Assembly (NCBI GenBank): GCA_002426015.1
Contig: DINS01000027.1
Span: 14,654-78,653, forward strand
Source: Flavobacteriaceae bacterium UBA5534
Lineage (GTDB): Bacteria > Bacteroidota > Bacteroidia > Flavobacteriales > Flavobacteriaceae
DNA length: 64,000 nt
Direction: 5' to 3'
Shown: positions 33,739-43,481 of the stretch, in pieces
Layout: each line of letters starts with the position of its first letter
How positions within the stretch are numbered: position 1 is the first letter of the stretch
Position numbers and translations under genes: made by a program
Notes under the pieces: model-generated
Databases searched by the model: none
What the model saw: only the letters and a program-made list of their open reading frames with translations
What the model was told of the DNA's origin: nothing

Positions 33739-36369
33739 TTACTTCAAACTTGCCAAGCTGGATTTTAATGTCTCTATTTTGGCCAAAGCATCAGCTTCTT
33801 TATTGCGCTCATTTTGCAACACTTGTTCTGGTGCATTATTGACAAATCGCTCGTTTGCCAATTTACTTTGAACCGATTTTAAAAATCCTTCAGTGTATTT
33901 TAGTTCTTCCGTAATCTTTTTAAGTTCTTCTTCAACATTGATAGCTCCTGTAACTGGAACAAAATACTCATTAGATTGAACTCTAAAACTCATGGCACCT
34001 TCAACAGAATCTAAAACGGTTTCCATTGTTGAGATGTTACCAAGCTTCATGATGACAGAGTTGAAAATTTCTGATAAATTTTCATTATTCAATACTGACA
34101 ATTCTATGGTATCTTTAAATGAAATATTTTTTTCCTTTCGGATAGTTCTAATACCAGAAACGACTTCTTTTACCACTTCAAAATCAGAAATCAATTGTTC
34201 ATCAAAAGGTTCAATTTTTGGATATTGCGCGATAATCAAGGCTTTCTCTGGTGTACGTTCTGCAATATATTGCCAAATTTCTTCGGTAAGAAAAGGCATA
34301 AATGGATGCAAAATCTTTAGGTTATTCTCAAAAATGGTAATAATATCCTTGAATGTTTTTGAATCGATTGGTTGTTGGTAGTCTGGCTTTATCATTTCTA
34401 ATAACCACGAGCAGAAATCATCCCAAACCAATTTATACATGCTCATCAACGCATCTGACAATCGATATTTACTATAATGATCTTCAATTTCAACCAAAAC
34501 CTGTTGAAACTTGCTTTGATACCATTCAATCGCAACTTTAGAAGATTCTGGTTGACTGATTTCTGCCACTTCCCAACCTTGTGCCAATCGGAAGGCATTC
34601 CATATTTTATTGGCAAAGCCTTTTCCTTGTTGGCATAACTCTTCATCAAACATTAAATCATTTCCTGCAGCAGAACTCAATAGCAAACCTACCCTTACTC
34701 CATCAGCTCCATAATCATCAATCAACTTTAATGCATCTGGAGAGTTCCCAAGCGATTTAGACATCTTACGACGTTGTTTATCTCTTACCAAACCTGTCAA
34801 ATAGACATTCTTAAATGGCTTTTCTCCTTTATATTCGTAACCAGCAATAATCATTCGAGCAACCCAAAAGAATAAAATATCTGGACCTGTTACCAAATCA
34901 TTGGTTGGATAATAATAATTGATATCTGGGTTGTTAGGATTGCGAATACCGTCAAATACACTTATAGGCCATAACCATGAGGAGAACCAAGTGTCGAGTG
35001 CATCTTTATCTTGAATTAATTCTTCAATCTTGAGATTGCTGTTTCCTGATTTTTGTCTTGCTAATTTTAAAGCTTCCTCTTTGCTTTCGGCAACCACATA
35101 GTCTTCTTTTGCGGCGCCGTAATAATAAGCAGGAATCTGTTGCCCCCAAAGTAGTTGACGTGAAATGTTCCAATCTCTGATGTTTTCCATCCAATGACGA
35201 TAGGTGTTGTTGAAACGTTTTGGATACAGCTTTACCTCTTCATCTTCTAAAACCGCTTTGATTGCTGGTTTTACCAACTCTTCCATTTTCAAAAACCACT
35301 GGTCAGACAAGCGAGGCTCTATAACCGCTTTTGTACGTTCGCTGGTTCCTACTTTATGTGTTAAGTCTTCGGTTTTAATCAAAATACCTAAATCGCTCAA
35401 CTCTTTGGCAACATCTTTTCTTGCCACTACTCTATCTTTTCCTTGATGGTGCAATCCAAAACTATTAAGCGTTGCATCTTCATTAAGAATATCAATCACT
35501 GCCAAGCCATGTCTGTCGCCAATTTCCTTATCGTTGACGTCATGGGCTGGTGTGATCTTTAAACAACCTGTACCAAATTCCATATCGACATAATCATCAG
35601 CAATAATCGGAACGACTCGATTACAGATAGGTACAATCACATGCTTCCCTATCAATTTTTTAAAACGATCGTCTTCAGGATTGACGCATACTGCGGTATC
35701 ACCCAAAATAGTTTCTGGTCGTGTTGTTGCTATGGTTACAAACCCATCTTCACCTTCAATTTTATAATTGACATAGTACAACTTATCTGTTCGTTCTATA
35801 TGTATAACTTCCTCATCGGACAGTGTGGTTTTTGCCTCTGGGTCCCAATTGACCATTCTGTAACCACGATAAATAAGTCCTTTGTTATGCAAATCAACAA
35901 ACACCTTAATAACCGCTTCGCTCATATCATCGTCCATTGTGAATTTGGTTCTATCCCAATCACAAGAGCAGCCTAATTTTTTAAGCTGTTCTAGAATCAC
36001 TCCTCCATATTCATGAGTCCATTCCCAAGCGTGGGCTAAAAACTCGTCTCGCGTTAAATCATTTTTATCAATGCCTTGTTCTTTTAATTTGGCAACTACT
36101 TTAGCTTCTGTAGCAATGGAAGCGTGGTCAGTACCTGGTACCCAACAGGCGTTTTTGCCTTGCAAACGTGCTCGACGAATCAACACGTCTTGAATTGTGT
36201 TATTAAGCATGTGCCCCATGTGCAGCACTCCAGTGACATTTGGTGGAGGGATCACAATGGTATAAGGCTCTCTTTCATCTGGTACAGAATGAAAATAATT
36301 GTGTTTCATCCAATAGTCATACCACTTGTTTTCGACATCTGATGCTAAATATTTTGTTGGAATTTGCAT
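33739..36369 (-). CDS. valS: Valyl-tRNA synthetase
   Basis: Class I aminoacyl-tRNA synthetase charging tRNA-Val. Visible are the HIGH motif as HMGH (PNVTGVLHMGHMLNNT), the editing (CP1) domain, the KMSKS motif (RRKMSKSLGNSPDAL) and the C-terminal coiled-coil tRNA-binding arm. A longer frame reaches 36402, but a -7 box at 36400-36407 overlaps that start. The Met in MQIPTKYLASDVENKWYDYW (36369) is therefore taken as the true start, giving 876 residues, a normal length. Confidence 0.97.
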   Translation of the reverse strand: MQIPTKYLASDVENKWYDYWMKHNYFHSVPDEREPYTIVIPPPNVTGVLHMGHMLNNTIQDVLIRRARLQGKNACWVPGTDHASIATEAKVVAKLKEQGIDKNDLTRDEFLAHAWEWTHEYGGVILEQLKKLGCSCDWDRTKFTMDDDMSEAVIKVFVDLHNKGLIYRGYRMVNWDPEAKTTLSDEEVIHIERTDKLYYVNYKIEGEDGFVTIATTRPETILGDTAVCVNPEDDRFKKLIGKHVIVPICNRVVPIIADDYVDMEFGTGCLKITPAHDVNDKEIGDRHGLAVIDILNEDATLNSFGLHHQGKDRVVARKDVAKELSDLGILIKTEDLTHKVGTSERTKAVIEPRLSDQWFLKMEELVKPAIKAVLEDEEVKLYPKRFNNTYRHWMENIRDWNISRQLLWGQQIPAYYYGAAKEDYVVAESKEEALKLARQKSGNSNLKIEELIQDKDALDTWFSSWLWPISVFDGIRNPNNPDINYYYPTNDLVTGPDILFFWVARMIIAGYEYKGEKPFKNVYLTGLVRDKQRRKMSKSLGNSPDALKLIDDYGADGVRVGLLLSSAAGNDLMFDEELCQQGKGFANKIWNAFRLAQGWEVAEISQPESSKVAIEWYQSKFQQVLVEIEDHYSKYRLSDALMSMYKLVWDDFCSWLLEMIKPDYQQPIDSKTFKDIITIFENNLKILHPFMPFLTEEIWQYIAERTPEKALIIAQYPKIEPFDEQLISDFEVVKEVVSGIRTIRKEKNISFKDTIELSVLNNENLSEIFNSVIMKLGNISTMETVLDSVEGAMSFRVQSNEYFVPVTGAINVEEELKKITEELKYTEGFLKSVQSKLANERFVNNAPEQVLQNERNKEADALAKIETLKSSLASLK

Positions 36370-36399
36370 GTTTTGGTATTGTTTTTGTAATACAGTATG

Positions 36400-36407
36400 C
36401 AAAAGTA
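36400..36407 (-). promoter_or_regulatory. valS promoter (-7 box)
   Basis: Reads TACTTTTG on the minus strand, a perfect TAnnTTTG. The predicted start near 36393 lies upstream of the ATG at 36369 and rules out the upstream in-frame ATG. Confidence 0.6.
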
Positions 36408-36631
36408 CTTATATTTCTTTTTTTGTGAAATGTTAAGCCCATTTATTGTAAGCTAAAATTTACGTCTTAATGGTTGTTTGATACAATACATCTAAATAAT
36501 TTTGCCAAATAAGAAAAAGTAAGTAGTTTTGATAGTTAGATTTAAAAGTTAAAGTCTTATAAGATTGAATTGAAACTTTATATTTTTAGATTGATTTTTA
36601 AAATAAAAATTATAACATTAAATAAAAACCG

Positions 36632-37057
36632 ATGAAAAATTTATTTGCAATTTTATTTGTAGGAATGATGACTCTTGGTGCTTTTGCACAGGAAAAAGTG
36701 GCAAAGATTGAGTTTAAAACCGACACAATCGATTATGGAACTATTGAAAAAGGTTCTAATGGTGTCAGAGTATTTGAATTCACAAATACAGGTAATGCAC
36801 CTTTAATCATTAGCGATGTAAAATCGACTTGCGGTTGTACAGTACCTAAAAAACCAGAAGGTCCAATCATGCCAGGTGAAAAAGGAGAAATCTCTGTAAA
36901 ATATGACACTAACAGAGTTAATCCAATTAGAAAAACAATTACAGTAACATCTAACGCTGATACACCTACAGTTGCACTAAAAATTAAAGGTGAGGTTATC
37001 GACCCTTCAAAAACCAGTGTTTTGGAGAAAAAAGATAAAAGCGTAATTGAACAATAA
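36632..37057 (+). CDS. Exported DUF1573 protein
   Basis: The 141-residue product has a signal peptide (MKNLFAILFVGMMTLGAFAQ) and one immunoglobulin-like DUF1573 domain. The hallmark is FEFTNTGNAPLIISDVKSTCGCTVP shortened here to its core VKSTCGCTVPKKP, then PGEKGEISVKYDT and KTITVTSNAD. This family is widespread in Bacteroidota and exported; its function is not established. It has a long 5' interval (about 230 bases) with no other gene and is followed by a bidirectional terminator. Confidence 0.88.
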   Translation: MKNLFAILFVGMMTLGAFAQEKVAKIEFKTDTIDYGTIEKGSNGVRVFEFTNTGNAPLIISDVKSTCGCTVPKKPEGPIMPGEKGEISVKYDTNRVNPIRKTITVTSNADTPTVALKIKGEVIDPSKTSVLEKKDKSVIEQ

Positions 37058-37077
37058 AAAATTACATTCAAAACTTA

Positions 37078-37113
37078 CAAACCCTTTTCTAAATTCATAG
37101 AAAAGGGTTTTTT
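37078..37113. terminator. Bidirectional terminator
   Basis: AAACCCTTTTCTA and TAGAAAAGGGTTT form a 13-bp stem with A and T runs on either side, between the convergent DUF1573 and aspartyl-protease genes. Confidence 0.9.
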
Positions 37114-37115
37114 AT

Positions 37116-38438
37116 TTAAAATAAAGGTTCAAGAATAAAGTGATATACCAGAATAACACCGTTTCTCTCTACTTTTAATTTTACTTTTTTTCCATCTTCA
37201 TCTCTAAAAATACCATTGATTTCTTGCAATCCCAAAACATGGGATTCTTTATTGTTAACGCTCAACACAATATCTCCTATCTTCAACCCTGCTTTGGCAG
37301 CTGGTGAATTTTCCCTTAATTCTGCAATGATGTAAGCTGGCTTCCAAGAATAGTTATAGGTGGTACGATAAACAATTTTGGCATTTGAATTTTCGGTGTT
37401 TACGATGTCAGACCTTAATCCATGGTCCATTTCTTTTACCAATCTTGCACCTCCCTGTTCAAGCACAATACCACTTTTGTTATATTGAAATGGCAACTTA
37501 AAATTAGCATTTTTCTTCAAGGTTATTTTCCCATTTGTATAATCAATAATTATATTAAAACGTTTTAACAGCTCACCAGCAATACTTCCATTTCTTTCTT
37601 TAAACTGTCTTGCTATACTTATAGAGGCTGAATCTGGGAAGGCGACATTAACTTCTTCAAGTTTAAAACCTTTCAACGAAAATGAAGCCACGTTAGATCG
37701 TTTACCATAGACACTACCACTTAACCCTCTGCCGAGATAATCATTAAAATATTTATTTTCGAAAGTTTTTATCCCTTTATCAGCATCCTCAAACAGCCAT
37801 AAGGCATCACTCCCGCCAGTATCAATCAATAACTTAATTGGAATATGCTGTGCTCCAATTTCCACCGACCCATCTATATATGGTTTGTTCTTATGGGTGG
37901 TTAATTCAAACGTTTCACACTTTTTGCATTTTTTATATTCAAAAGTTGAAGGCTTATGGAGCTTAATAAACCTATTGCCATAATTAATCTCAACAATAAA
38001 ATCTTTAAAGACATCATAACCAATAATCCCATGTATTGGAACCCCAAGCCTAGGCGCAAAATTAATGTCAGCATCAAATATGACATATATATCCTGGTTG
38101 ACATTGATTGCCTTGCCTATTTCTACAACGTTTCCTTTAGAACGCAAGGCTTCGACTGCACCATCAGCACCAAGACCATGCAAATACATAGTTTCTACAT
38201 TATTTATCTGTAGTGAGTCAGTAAAATTTGCAATGTTAAATAAGATTGGCTTGCTAACACCAGAATCCAGCAAAAAAGAAAGTTCAACACCATTAATCTC
38301 TATGGGCAATACGATAAGGTTATCAATTAGTTTAAACTTTATTTTGTCAGAATCTGTTCTGATAAGATTAAAATTGCTTTGAGATATCCCAATTGAAGTA
38401 ATCAGTAGTAGTAATAATTGTGTAATTTGTTTTATCAT
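37116..38438 (-). CDS. Exported retropepsin-like aspartyl protease with PDZ domain
   Basis: The 440-residue product has a signal peptide (cleavage near residue 20) and two aspartyl-protease half-domains. The first carries SFLLDSGVSKP (DSG) and the second IKLLIDTGGSDAL (DTG). A C-terminal PDZ domain follows (about 350-435, core AGLKIGDIVLSVNNKE). The two D-[ST]-G motifs could form one catalytic pair within a chain. Periplasmic or surface location is inferred from the signal. Substrates are unknown. Confidence 0.88.
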   Translation of the reverse strand: MIKQITQLLLLLITSIGISQSNFNLIRTDSDKIKFKLIDNLIVLPIEINGVELSFLLDSGVSKPILFNIANFTDSLQINNVETMYLHGLGADGAVEALRSKGNVVEIGKAINVNQDIYVIFDADINFAPRLGVPIHGIIGYDVFKDFIVEINYGNRFIKLHKPSTFEYKKCKKCETFELTTHKNKPYIDGSVEIGAQHIPIKLLIDTGGSDALWLFEDADKGIKTFENKYFNDYLGRGLSGSVYGKRSNVASFSLKGFKLEEVNVAFPDSASISIARQFKERNGSIAGELLKRFNIIIDYTNGKITLKKNANFKLPFQYNKSGIVLEQGGARLVKEMDHGLRSDIVNTENSNAKIVYRTTYNYSWKPAYIIAELRENSPAAKAGLKIGDIVLSVNNKESHVLGLQEINGIFRDEDGKKVKLKVERNGVILVYHFILEPLF

Positions 38439-38563
38439 ACTGATTATAATTTTGAAGTCTTACAACAATTTACAACACTTTATCTCAACTTATTTTTTTA
38501 ACACTAAATTTTAAAAAAACTTTAAGATAATTTTCAGAACTTTGTCCCATAAACCGCAAAACC

Positions 38564-39754
38564 ATGCCAACAGTATCTAAAAAAGGGCAATTAATGCCAG
38601 AATCGCCAATTAGAAAATTAGTTCCTTATGCCGAAATGGCTTACAAAAAAGGGAAAACAGTCTATCATTTGAACATTGGCCAACCAGATATTAAAACCCC
38701 TGAAGTTGCTCTCGATGCTGTAAAAGTGCATTCATTGGACATACTTGCCTATACAAGATCGGAAGGATCTGAAGGTTATAGACGTAAGATTGCCGATTAT
38801 TATAAGAAAAACCACATCACGGTCAATCATGATGATATTATTGTAACTACTGGTGGAAGCGAAGCTTTACTTTTTGCTTTTGGAAGTATTATGGATTCTG
38901 ATGACGAAATCATCATTCCAGAACCCTTTTACGCAAATTATAACGGATTTTCTACAGCTTCTGGTGTAAAAGTGGTACCTGTTATTTCTAAAATTGAAAA
39001 TAATTTTGCCTTGCCTCCAATTGAAGAGTTCGAAAAACACATTACACCCAAAACAAAAGCAATTCTTATATGCAACCCAGGAAACCCAACAGGCTACTTG
39101 TATTCAAGGGAAGAAATTAAAAAGCTGGCTTCTATTGTCAAAAAACACGATTTGTTTTTAATTGCTGATGAAGTGTATCGTGAGTTTGTATATGATGGTA
39201 ATGAGTTTTATTCGATAATGCAAGAGGAAGGACTTGAAGATCATGCCATTATGATTGATTCGGTTTCCAAACGCTACAGCATGTGTGGTGCTCGCATTGG
39301 TTACTTGGTATCCAAAAACAAGCAAGTTATCAAGACCGCTTTAAAGTTTGCACAGGCACGATTGAGCCCTCCAACATTGGCTCAAATTGCGAGCGAAGCT
39401 GCTTTAGAAACACCTCAAAGTTATTTTGATGAAGTCATCGAGGAATATGTAAAACGTAGAAATATACTCATTAGAGAGCTCGAAAAAATAGAAGGGGTTA
39501 AAGTAGCAAAGCCTAAAGGTGCATTTTACTGTATCGTTGAACTTCCAGTGAAAAATGCCGACCATTTTGCACAATGGCTGTTAGAAACCTATGACCATCA
39601 TAACGAAACCGTGATGGTGGCACCTGCAGCTGGTTTTTATTCAACACCAGGAGTTGGACTCAACCAAATACGCATTGCATATGTACTGAATGAGAATAGT
39701 TTGATAAAAGCCGTGAATATTCTTGGTGAAGCCCTAAAAGTTTACCAAGACTAA
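38564..39754 (+). CDS. Class I PLP-dependent aminotransferase
   Basis: Fold-type I aminotransferase of the aspartate aminotransferase group. The 396-residue product shows LNIGQPDIKTP at the N-terminus, the NPGNPTGYLYS motif, ADEVYREFVYDG and the PLP lysine in SVSKRYSMCGARIGYL. The C-terminal Arg that binds the substrate carboxylate lies in LNQIRIAYV. The exact amino acid substrate cannot be fixed; aspartate or an aromatic residue is possible. Its TAA overlaps the ATG of murB. Confidence 0.9.
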   Translation: MPTVSKKGQLMPESPIRKLVPYAEMAYKKGKTVYHLNIGQPDIKTPEVALDAVKVHSLDILAYTRSEGSEGYRRKIADYYKKNHITVNHDDIIVTTGGSEALLFAFGSIMDSDDEIIIPEPFYANYNGFSTASGVKVVPVISKIENNFALPPIEEFEKHITPKTKAILICNPGNPTGYLYSREEIKKLASIVKKHDLFLIADEVYREFVYDGNEFYSIMQEEGLEDHAIMIDSVSKRYSMCGARIGYLVSKNKQVIKTALKFAQARLSPPTLAQIASEAALETPQSYFDEVIEEYVKRRNILIRELEKIEGVKVAKPKGAFYCIVELPVKNADHFAQWLLETYDHHNETVMVAPAAGFYSTPGVGLNQIRIAYVLNENSLIKAVNILGEALKVYQD

Positions 39755-40767
39755 TGCATATACAAGAACATATATCATTAAAACCGTTCAACACTTTTGG
39801 CATTGATGTCGAGGCGAGACATTATGTCTCGGTAGAATCTACCGATGAATTAAAAAGCGTTTTACGGTTAAAGGAGTTCACCAATAAGTTTATACTTGGT
39901 GGTGGCAGCAATATGTTACTGACCAAAAACATCGATGACCTAGTAGTCCATGTCAACCTCAAAGGCATTGAAATTGTTTCCGACGATGAACATCATGTAT
40001 TTGTAAAGGCATACGCTGGTGAAAATTGGCATGAGTTTGTACTTTGGTGCCTTTCAAAAGATTTTGGAGGCATCGAAAATTTATCGCTCATCCCTGGTAA
40101 TGTAGGTACTGCCCCAATACAAAATATTGGCGCTTATGGAGTTGAACTCAAAGATGTGTTTGTTTCTTGTGAAGCCATCCATGTTACTAATTTCAACTTG
40201 AAGACATTCAATTTTAATGATTGTAATTTTGGATATAGAGAGTCCGTTTTTAAACAAGAGCTCAAAGGCCAATATATTATCACAAGTGTTGTCTTCAAGC
40301 TCACAAAAAATAAACATTCAGTCCGTACAGATTATGGTGCCATTTCTTCCCAATTACAAGAAATGAATATTGCAAAGCCTACCATTCAAGATATTTCCAA
40401 AGCCGTTATAGCCATAAGACAAAGCAAGCTTCCAGACCCAAAAAAAATTGGAAACAGTGGTAGTTTTTTTAAAAACCCTGTGATTGCAACCTCACACTTT
40501 GAAATGTTAAAAATCAACTTTCCAGACATTCCAAGCTATCTAGTGTCAGACACTGAAGTAAAAGTACCTGCTGGCTGGCTTATTGAGAAAGCTGGTTTTA
40601 AAGGAAAAACAATGGGCAACTATGGCGTACACAAACATCAGGCATTAGTGTTGGTCAATTATGGAGGTGCAAAAGGGGACGATATTTTAAACCTTGCACA
40701 GTTAATCCAAAAAACAATACATCGCCTTTTTGATATTTGTATTGAAACTGAAGTAAATATTATATAA
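39754..40767 (+). CDS. murB: UDP-N-acetylenolpyruvoylglucosamine reductase
   Basis: FAD enzyme that reduces UDP-GlcNAc-enolpyruvate to UDP-MurNAc. The 337-residue product is of the longer type I form. It shows LKPFNTFGIDVEARHYV, the FAD-binding FILGGGSNMLL and LSLIPGNVGTAPIQNIGAYG, and the catalytic Ser in GNSGSFFKNPV. The C-terminal Glu region is present. The start codon overlaps the aminotransferase stop (TAATG), so translation is coupled. A terminator follows. Confidence 0.97.
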   Translation: MHIQEHISLKPFNTFGIDVEARHYVSVESTDELKSVLRLKEFTNKFILGGGSNMLLTKNIDDLVVHVNLKGIEIVSDDEHHVFVKAYAGENWHEFVLWCLSKDFGGIENLSLIPGNVGTAPIQNIGAYGVELKDVFVSCEAIHVTNFNLKTFNFNDCNFGYRESVFKQELKGQYIITSVVFKLTKNKHSVRTDYGAISSQLQEMNIAKPTIQDISKAVIAIRQSKLPDPKKIGNSGSFFKNPVIATSHFEMLKINFPDIPSYLVSDTEVKVPAGWLIEKAGFKGKTMGNYGVHKHQALVLVNYGGAKGDDILNLAQLIQKTIHRLFDICIETEVNII

Positions 40768-40800
40768 AAAAGAGCCTTGTTTTTTAACAAGACTCTTTTC
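40767..40800 (+). terminator. Terminator after murB
   Basis: AAAAGAGCCTTGTT, four T, then AACAAGACTCTTTT: a long stem with one mismatch, beginning at the murB stop. Confidence 0.85.
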
Positions 40801-40985
40801 ATTTATATATAGAATGTTTTGAAAAAGCTATTAATCAATTCTTTTGAAGAAAAAGTACATTCTATAAGTATCGAGTAAACAATATTTAGATTAGAAATAT
40901 TGTTAAACTATATTTTAATTTTACCTTTATATTATATACGATTAAAACCTTAATTTGGACGTTTCCTAACTAAATAAAAAAATCT

Positions 40986-41519
40986 TTGAGCGCTTCATTA
41001 GAATTACATATTGTCCAACTGCTTGAAAATGGCGATAAAAAAGCCATCAATTTACTTTACGAGAATTATGCCGATAGCCTTTATGGTGTTATTTTAAAAA
41101 TAACTAAAAACGAAGAATTGGCACAAGACGCTCTACAGGAAAGTTTTGTGAAAATCTGGAAAAATGCCAAAACTTATGATTCTAAAAAGGCAAAATTGTT
41201 CACTTGGCTTTACCGAATTGCGCGTAATACAGCTATCGATAAACTGCGAAGTTTTAACAATAGATTTGAAAAAGAAGTCCAAATCGACAAATCAAACGTA
41301 TATATATTACCAACATCAAGTTTAAACCAAGATGTCATGGACATCAGAGACCATGTTGGAAAGTTAGATGAGAAGTATCAAATTGTGCTGAATGCCTTGT
41401 TTTTTGAAGGTATGACACAACAAGAAGCAAGTGACGAATTAGACATTCCATTAGGTACTATAAAATCTAGATTAAAAATTGGATTAAGGGAACTTAAAAA
41501 ATTCTACAATCCAGAATAA
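40986..41519 (+). CDS. ECF RNA polymerase sigma factor
   Basis: Extracytoplasmic-function sigma-70 factor. The 177-residue product has region 2 (LYENYADSLYGVILKI, then AQDALQESFVKIWKN and KLFTWLYRIARNTAIDKLR) and region 4 (LDEKYQIVLNALFFEGMTQQEASDELDIPLGTIKSRLKIGLREL). The region 4 core is given by its parts MTQQEASDEL and GTIKSRLK. Start is a TTG, since no ATG exists before region 2. The anti-sigma gene follows directly, so it is a classic pair. Confidence 0.92.
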   Translation: MSASLELHIVQLLENGDKKAINLLYENYADSLYGVILKITKNEELAQDALQESFVKIWKNAKTYDSKKAKLFTWLYRIARNTAIDKLRSFNNRFEKEVQIDKSNVYILPTSSLNQDVMDIRDHVGKLDEKYQIVLNALFFEGMTQQEASDELDIPLGTIKSRLKIGLRELKKFYNPE

Positions 41520-41528
41520 TTGAAAAAA

Positions 41529-42329
41529 ATGGAAACAAAATTACATACCTTTTTACAATCTGGCCTGATTGACAAGTACATATTAGGCACAACAACTTTT
41601 GAGGAATCTCAAAAAGTTGAACAGTATATTGACACCTACCCTGAAGTAGAAGCCGAATACAACAGACTGCAAGATAATTTAGAAATCATTGCAAAAGCAA
41701 ATGCTGTTGAAGCCCCAAAGTTCGTTTTGCATAACATATTGGAAGATTTAGACGAGAAGCCAGTAATTAAACTATCTGCTCCAACTATTCAAAAGGAAAG
41801 AACACCTTGGTATAGTATTGCTGCAAGTTTTGCCGCTATTGCTTTTGCGGTCACAGCATTTTTATTGTATCAAAAAAACATGGAGTTGATTGAAGAAAAT
41901 CAGATTGTAGTCGATGAAATTTTTGATTTACGAAGCGATATAGAAAACAATAATAACAAATTGGATAATGTTATGCGTCAGTTTATGAAGCTCAACAATC
42001 CTGAAACCGAAAAATATGTGTTGAGAGGTAACGAGCGTGCTAAAGATTTAAAAACCGTAGCTTATATCAATGCCGTAGACAAAACATCGATGATTGATGT
42101 GGTATCTTTACCAAAGTTACCTGAAGAACAGCAATATCAAATTTGGGCAGAACTACAAGATAAAATGGTCAGTTTGGGTATTTTAGACAGCAATGATAGA
42201 AAATTAAAATCCATTCCTTACATGGAAAATGCTTTAGGATTGAGCATCACTATCGAATCTAAAAACAAAACTAACAATAGAGCAACAGCTAATAATGAAG
42301 TTGCCGAAGTCACTCTGAAAAACAAATAA
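41529..42329 (+). CDS. Anti-sigma factor, RskA-like
   Basis: Membrane protein that holds the preceding ECF sigma factor inactive. The N-terminal part carries the anti-sigma domain motif (DKYILGTTTFEESQKVEQYI), then one helix at about residue 95-115 (WYSIAASFAAIAFAVTAFLL). A periplasmic RskA-type domain with PEEQQYQIWAELQDKMVSLG follows. A TTG at 41520 abuts the sigma stop, while the ATG at 41529 is the preferred start. The signal it senses is unknown. Confidence 0.88.
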   Translation: METKLHTFLQSGLIDKYILGTTTFEESQKVEQYIDTYPEVEAEYNRLQDNLEIIAKANAVEAPKFVLHNILEDLDEKPVIKLSAPTIQKERTPWYSIAASFAAIAFAVTAFLLYQKNMELIEENQIVVDEIFDLRSDIENNNNKLDNVMRQFMKLNNPETEKYVLRGNERAKDLKTVAYINAVDKTSMIDVVSLPKLPEEQQYQIWAELQDKMVSLGILDSNDRKLKSIPYMENALGLSITIESKNKTNNRATANNEVAEVTLKNK

Positions 42330-42347
42330 AAATGCTTTTATAGCATT

Positions 42348-42390
42348 AAAAAAACCCACATCTGTGTCTATTTACAGATGTGGGTTTTTG
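42348..42390. terminator. Strong bidirectional terminator
   Basis: AAAAACCCACATCTGT and ACAGATGTGGGTTTTT, perfect 16-bp arms around 8 bases, between the convergent anti-sigma and aquaporin genes. A smaller hairpin AATGC/GCATT precedes it at 42331-42347. Confidence 0.93.
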
Positions 42391-42407
42391 GTTTATTTAT
42401 ATTTCAA

Positions 42408-43082
42408 CTATTCTTTACTAAATAACGCCTTGTGTATAAAACCAGCAACAATGGCTCCAGCTATTGGTGCAACCCAAAACAGCCACAATTGTGATGTATA
42501 ATCACTTCCAGCAAAAATAGCCTGGCTCGTTGAACGTGCAGGATTTACAGAGGTATTTGTAATTGGGATACTAATGAGATGGATAAGTGTCAATCCAAGA
42601 CCAATGGCAATAGGAGCAAAACCTTTTGGAGCTCTTTCATTGGTACTTCCTAAAATGATCAACAAGAAAAACATTGTCAGTAAAAACTCTGCCAATAATG
42701 CTGAAGTCATTGAAAAGTTTCCAGGTGACAAATCTCCATAGCCATTGGCAGCAAAGCCACCTACATCTCCATTGCCCAAAATAACATACAGTGCGCCTGC
42801 AGCAAGTGTTGCGCCAATTAATTGAGCCACAATATAACTCAATAAATCTTTAGAAGGAAACTGACCACCAGCCCATAGCCCTAATGAAACCGCAGGATTA
42901 AAATGTCCGCCAGAAATATGGCCAACAGCATAAGCCATAGTCAAAACTGTCAAACCAAAGGCCAGTGCAACTCCTGCAAACCCTATACCCAATTCAGGAA
43001 AACCAGCGGCAAATATAGCACTACCACAACCTCCAAATACAAGCCAAAATGTTCCGAAAAACTCTGCAAATAATTTTTTCAT
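42408..43082 (-). CDS. aqpZ: Aquaporin Z
   Basis: Water channel of the MIP family. The 224-residue product has six helices and the two half-helix signatures: HFNPAVSLGLW (NPA) and SVNPARSTSQAIF (NPAR), whose Arg is part of the selectivity filter. The start MKKLFAEFFGTFWLVFGGCGSAIFAAGFPE matches aqpZ, given here by its core FGTFWLVFGGCGSAIFA. It is a single-gene unit. Confidence 0.95.
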   Translation of the reverse strand: MKKLFAEFFGTFWLVFGGCGSAIFAAGFPELGIGFAGVALAFGLTVLTMAYAVGHISGGHFNPAVSLGLWAGGQFPSKDLLSYIVAQLIGATLAAGALYVILGNGDVGGFAANGYGDLSPGNFSMTSALLAEFLLTMFFLLIILGSTNERAPKGFAPIAIGLGLTLIHLISIPITNTSVNPARSTSQAIFAGSDYTSQLWLFWVAPIAGAIVAGFIHKALFSKE

Positions 43083-43246
43083 AAAAATAAAATTAATTAG
43101 TTATTAAAATAAATGTATCAATAATTATCTACCTGGCACTCAAATTGTTAAAAAATAATAAAAATTGTTAATTTCAGAATAAAACAACGCTTTCACTCCC
43201 TTAAAATTCTATGGTTAACTTCATGGCATTTTGACTTGAAAAATTG

Positions 43247-43254
43247 TATCTTTG
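43247..43254 (+). promoter_or_regulatory. Promoter (-7 box) of the small Cys protein gene
   Basis: TATCTTTG, 17 bases before the ATG at 43272; TTTG occurs at 43230-43233 but closer than the usual -33 spacing. Confidence 0.6.
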
Positions 43255-43271
43255 CACAAAATTAATCCGCA

Positions 43272-43475
43272 ATGAAACTCTTATTAATTACATTAATTCT
43301 TTTAGGTCTTGCCATCGCAGGAATCGCTATAAAAATCTGGGCAAAAAAAGACGGTAAATTTGCTGGTACTTGCGCTAGCCAAAACCCTATGCTCAATAAA
43401 GATGGTGAAGCCTGTGGTTTTTGTGGAAAAACTCCCGATCAATTTGAAAACTGTAACGAAACTCAACACTCGTAA
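43272..43475 (+). CDS. Small membrane-anchored Cys-rich protein
   Basis: The 67-residue product has one N-terminal helix (LLLITLILLGLAIAGIAIKI) and a short soluble tail. The tail holds four Cys: one in GTCASQNPM, two in EACGFCGKT and one in FENCNET. The spacing suggests a metal or iron-sulfur site or disulfides, not a known zinc-finger class. It has its own good promoter and is followed 6 bases later by the glycosyltransferase gene. I do not know a function; similar small proteins occur in other flavobacteria. Confidence 0.75.
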   Translation: MKLLLITLILLGLAIAGIAIKIWAKKDGKFAGTCASQNPMLNKDGEACGFCGKTPDQFENCNETQHS

Positions 43476-43481
43476 GTCTCA

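Noticed and set aside
36370..36402. Eleven-residue N-terminal extension of ValS
   Set aside because: The minus-strand -7 box at 36400-36407 overlaps this start; the Met at 36369 fits the family.
36403..36631. Small RNA or riboswitch in the long gap before the DUF1573 gene
   Set aside because: The gap is AT-rich with no strong hairpin, riboswitch core or terminator that I can recognise.
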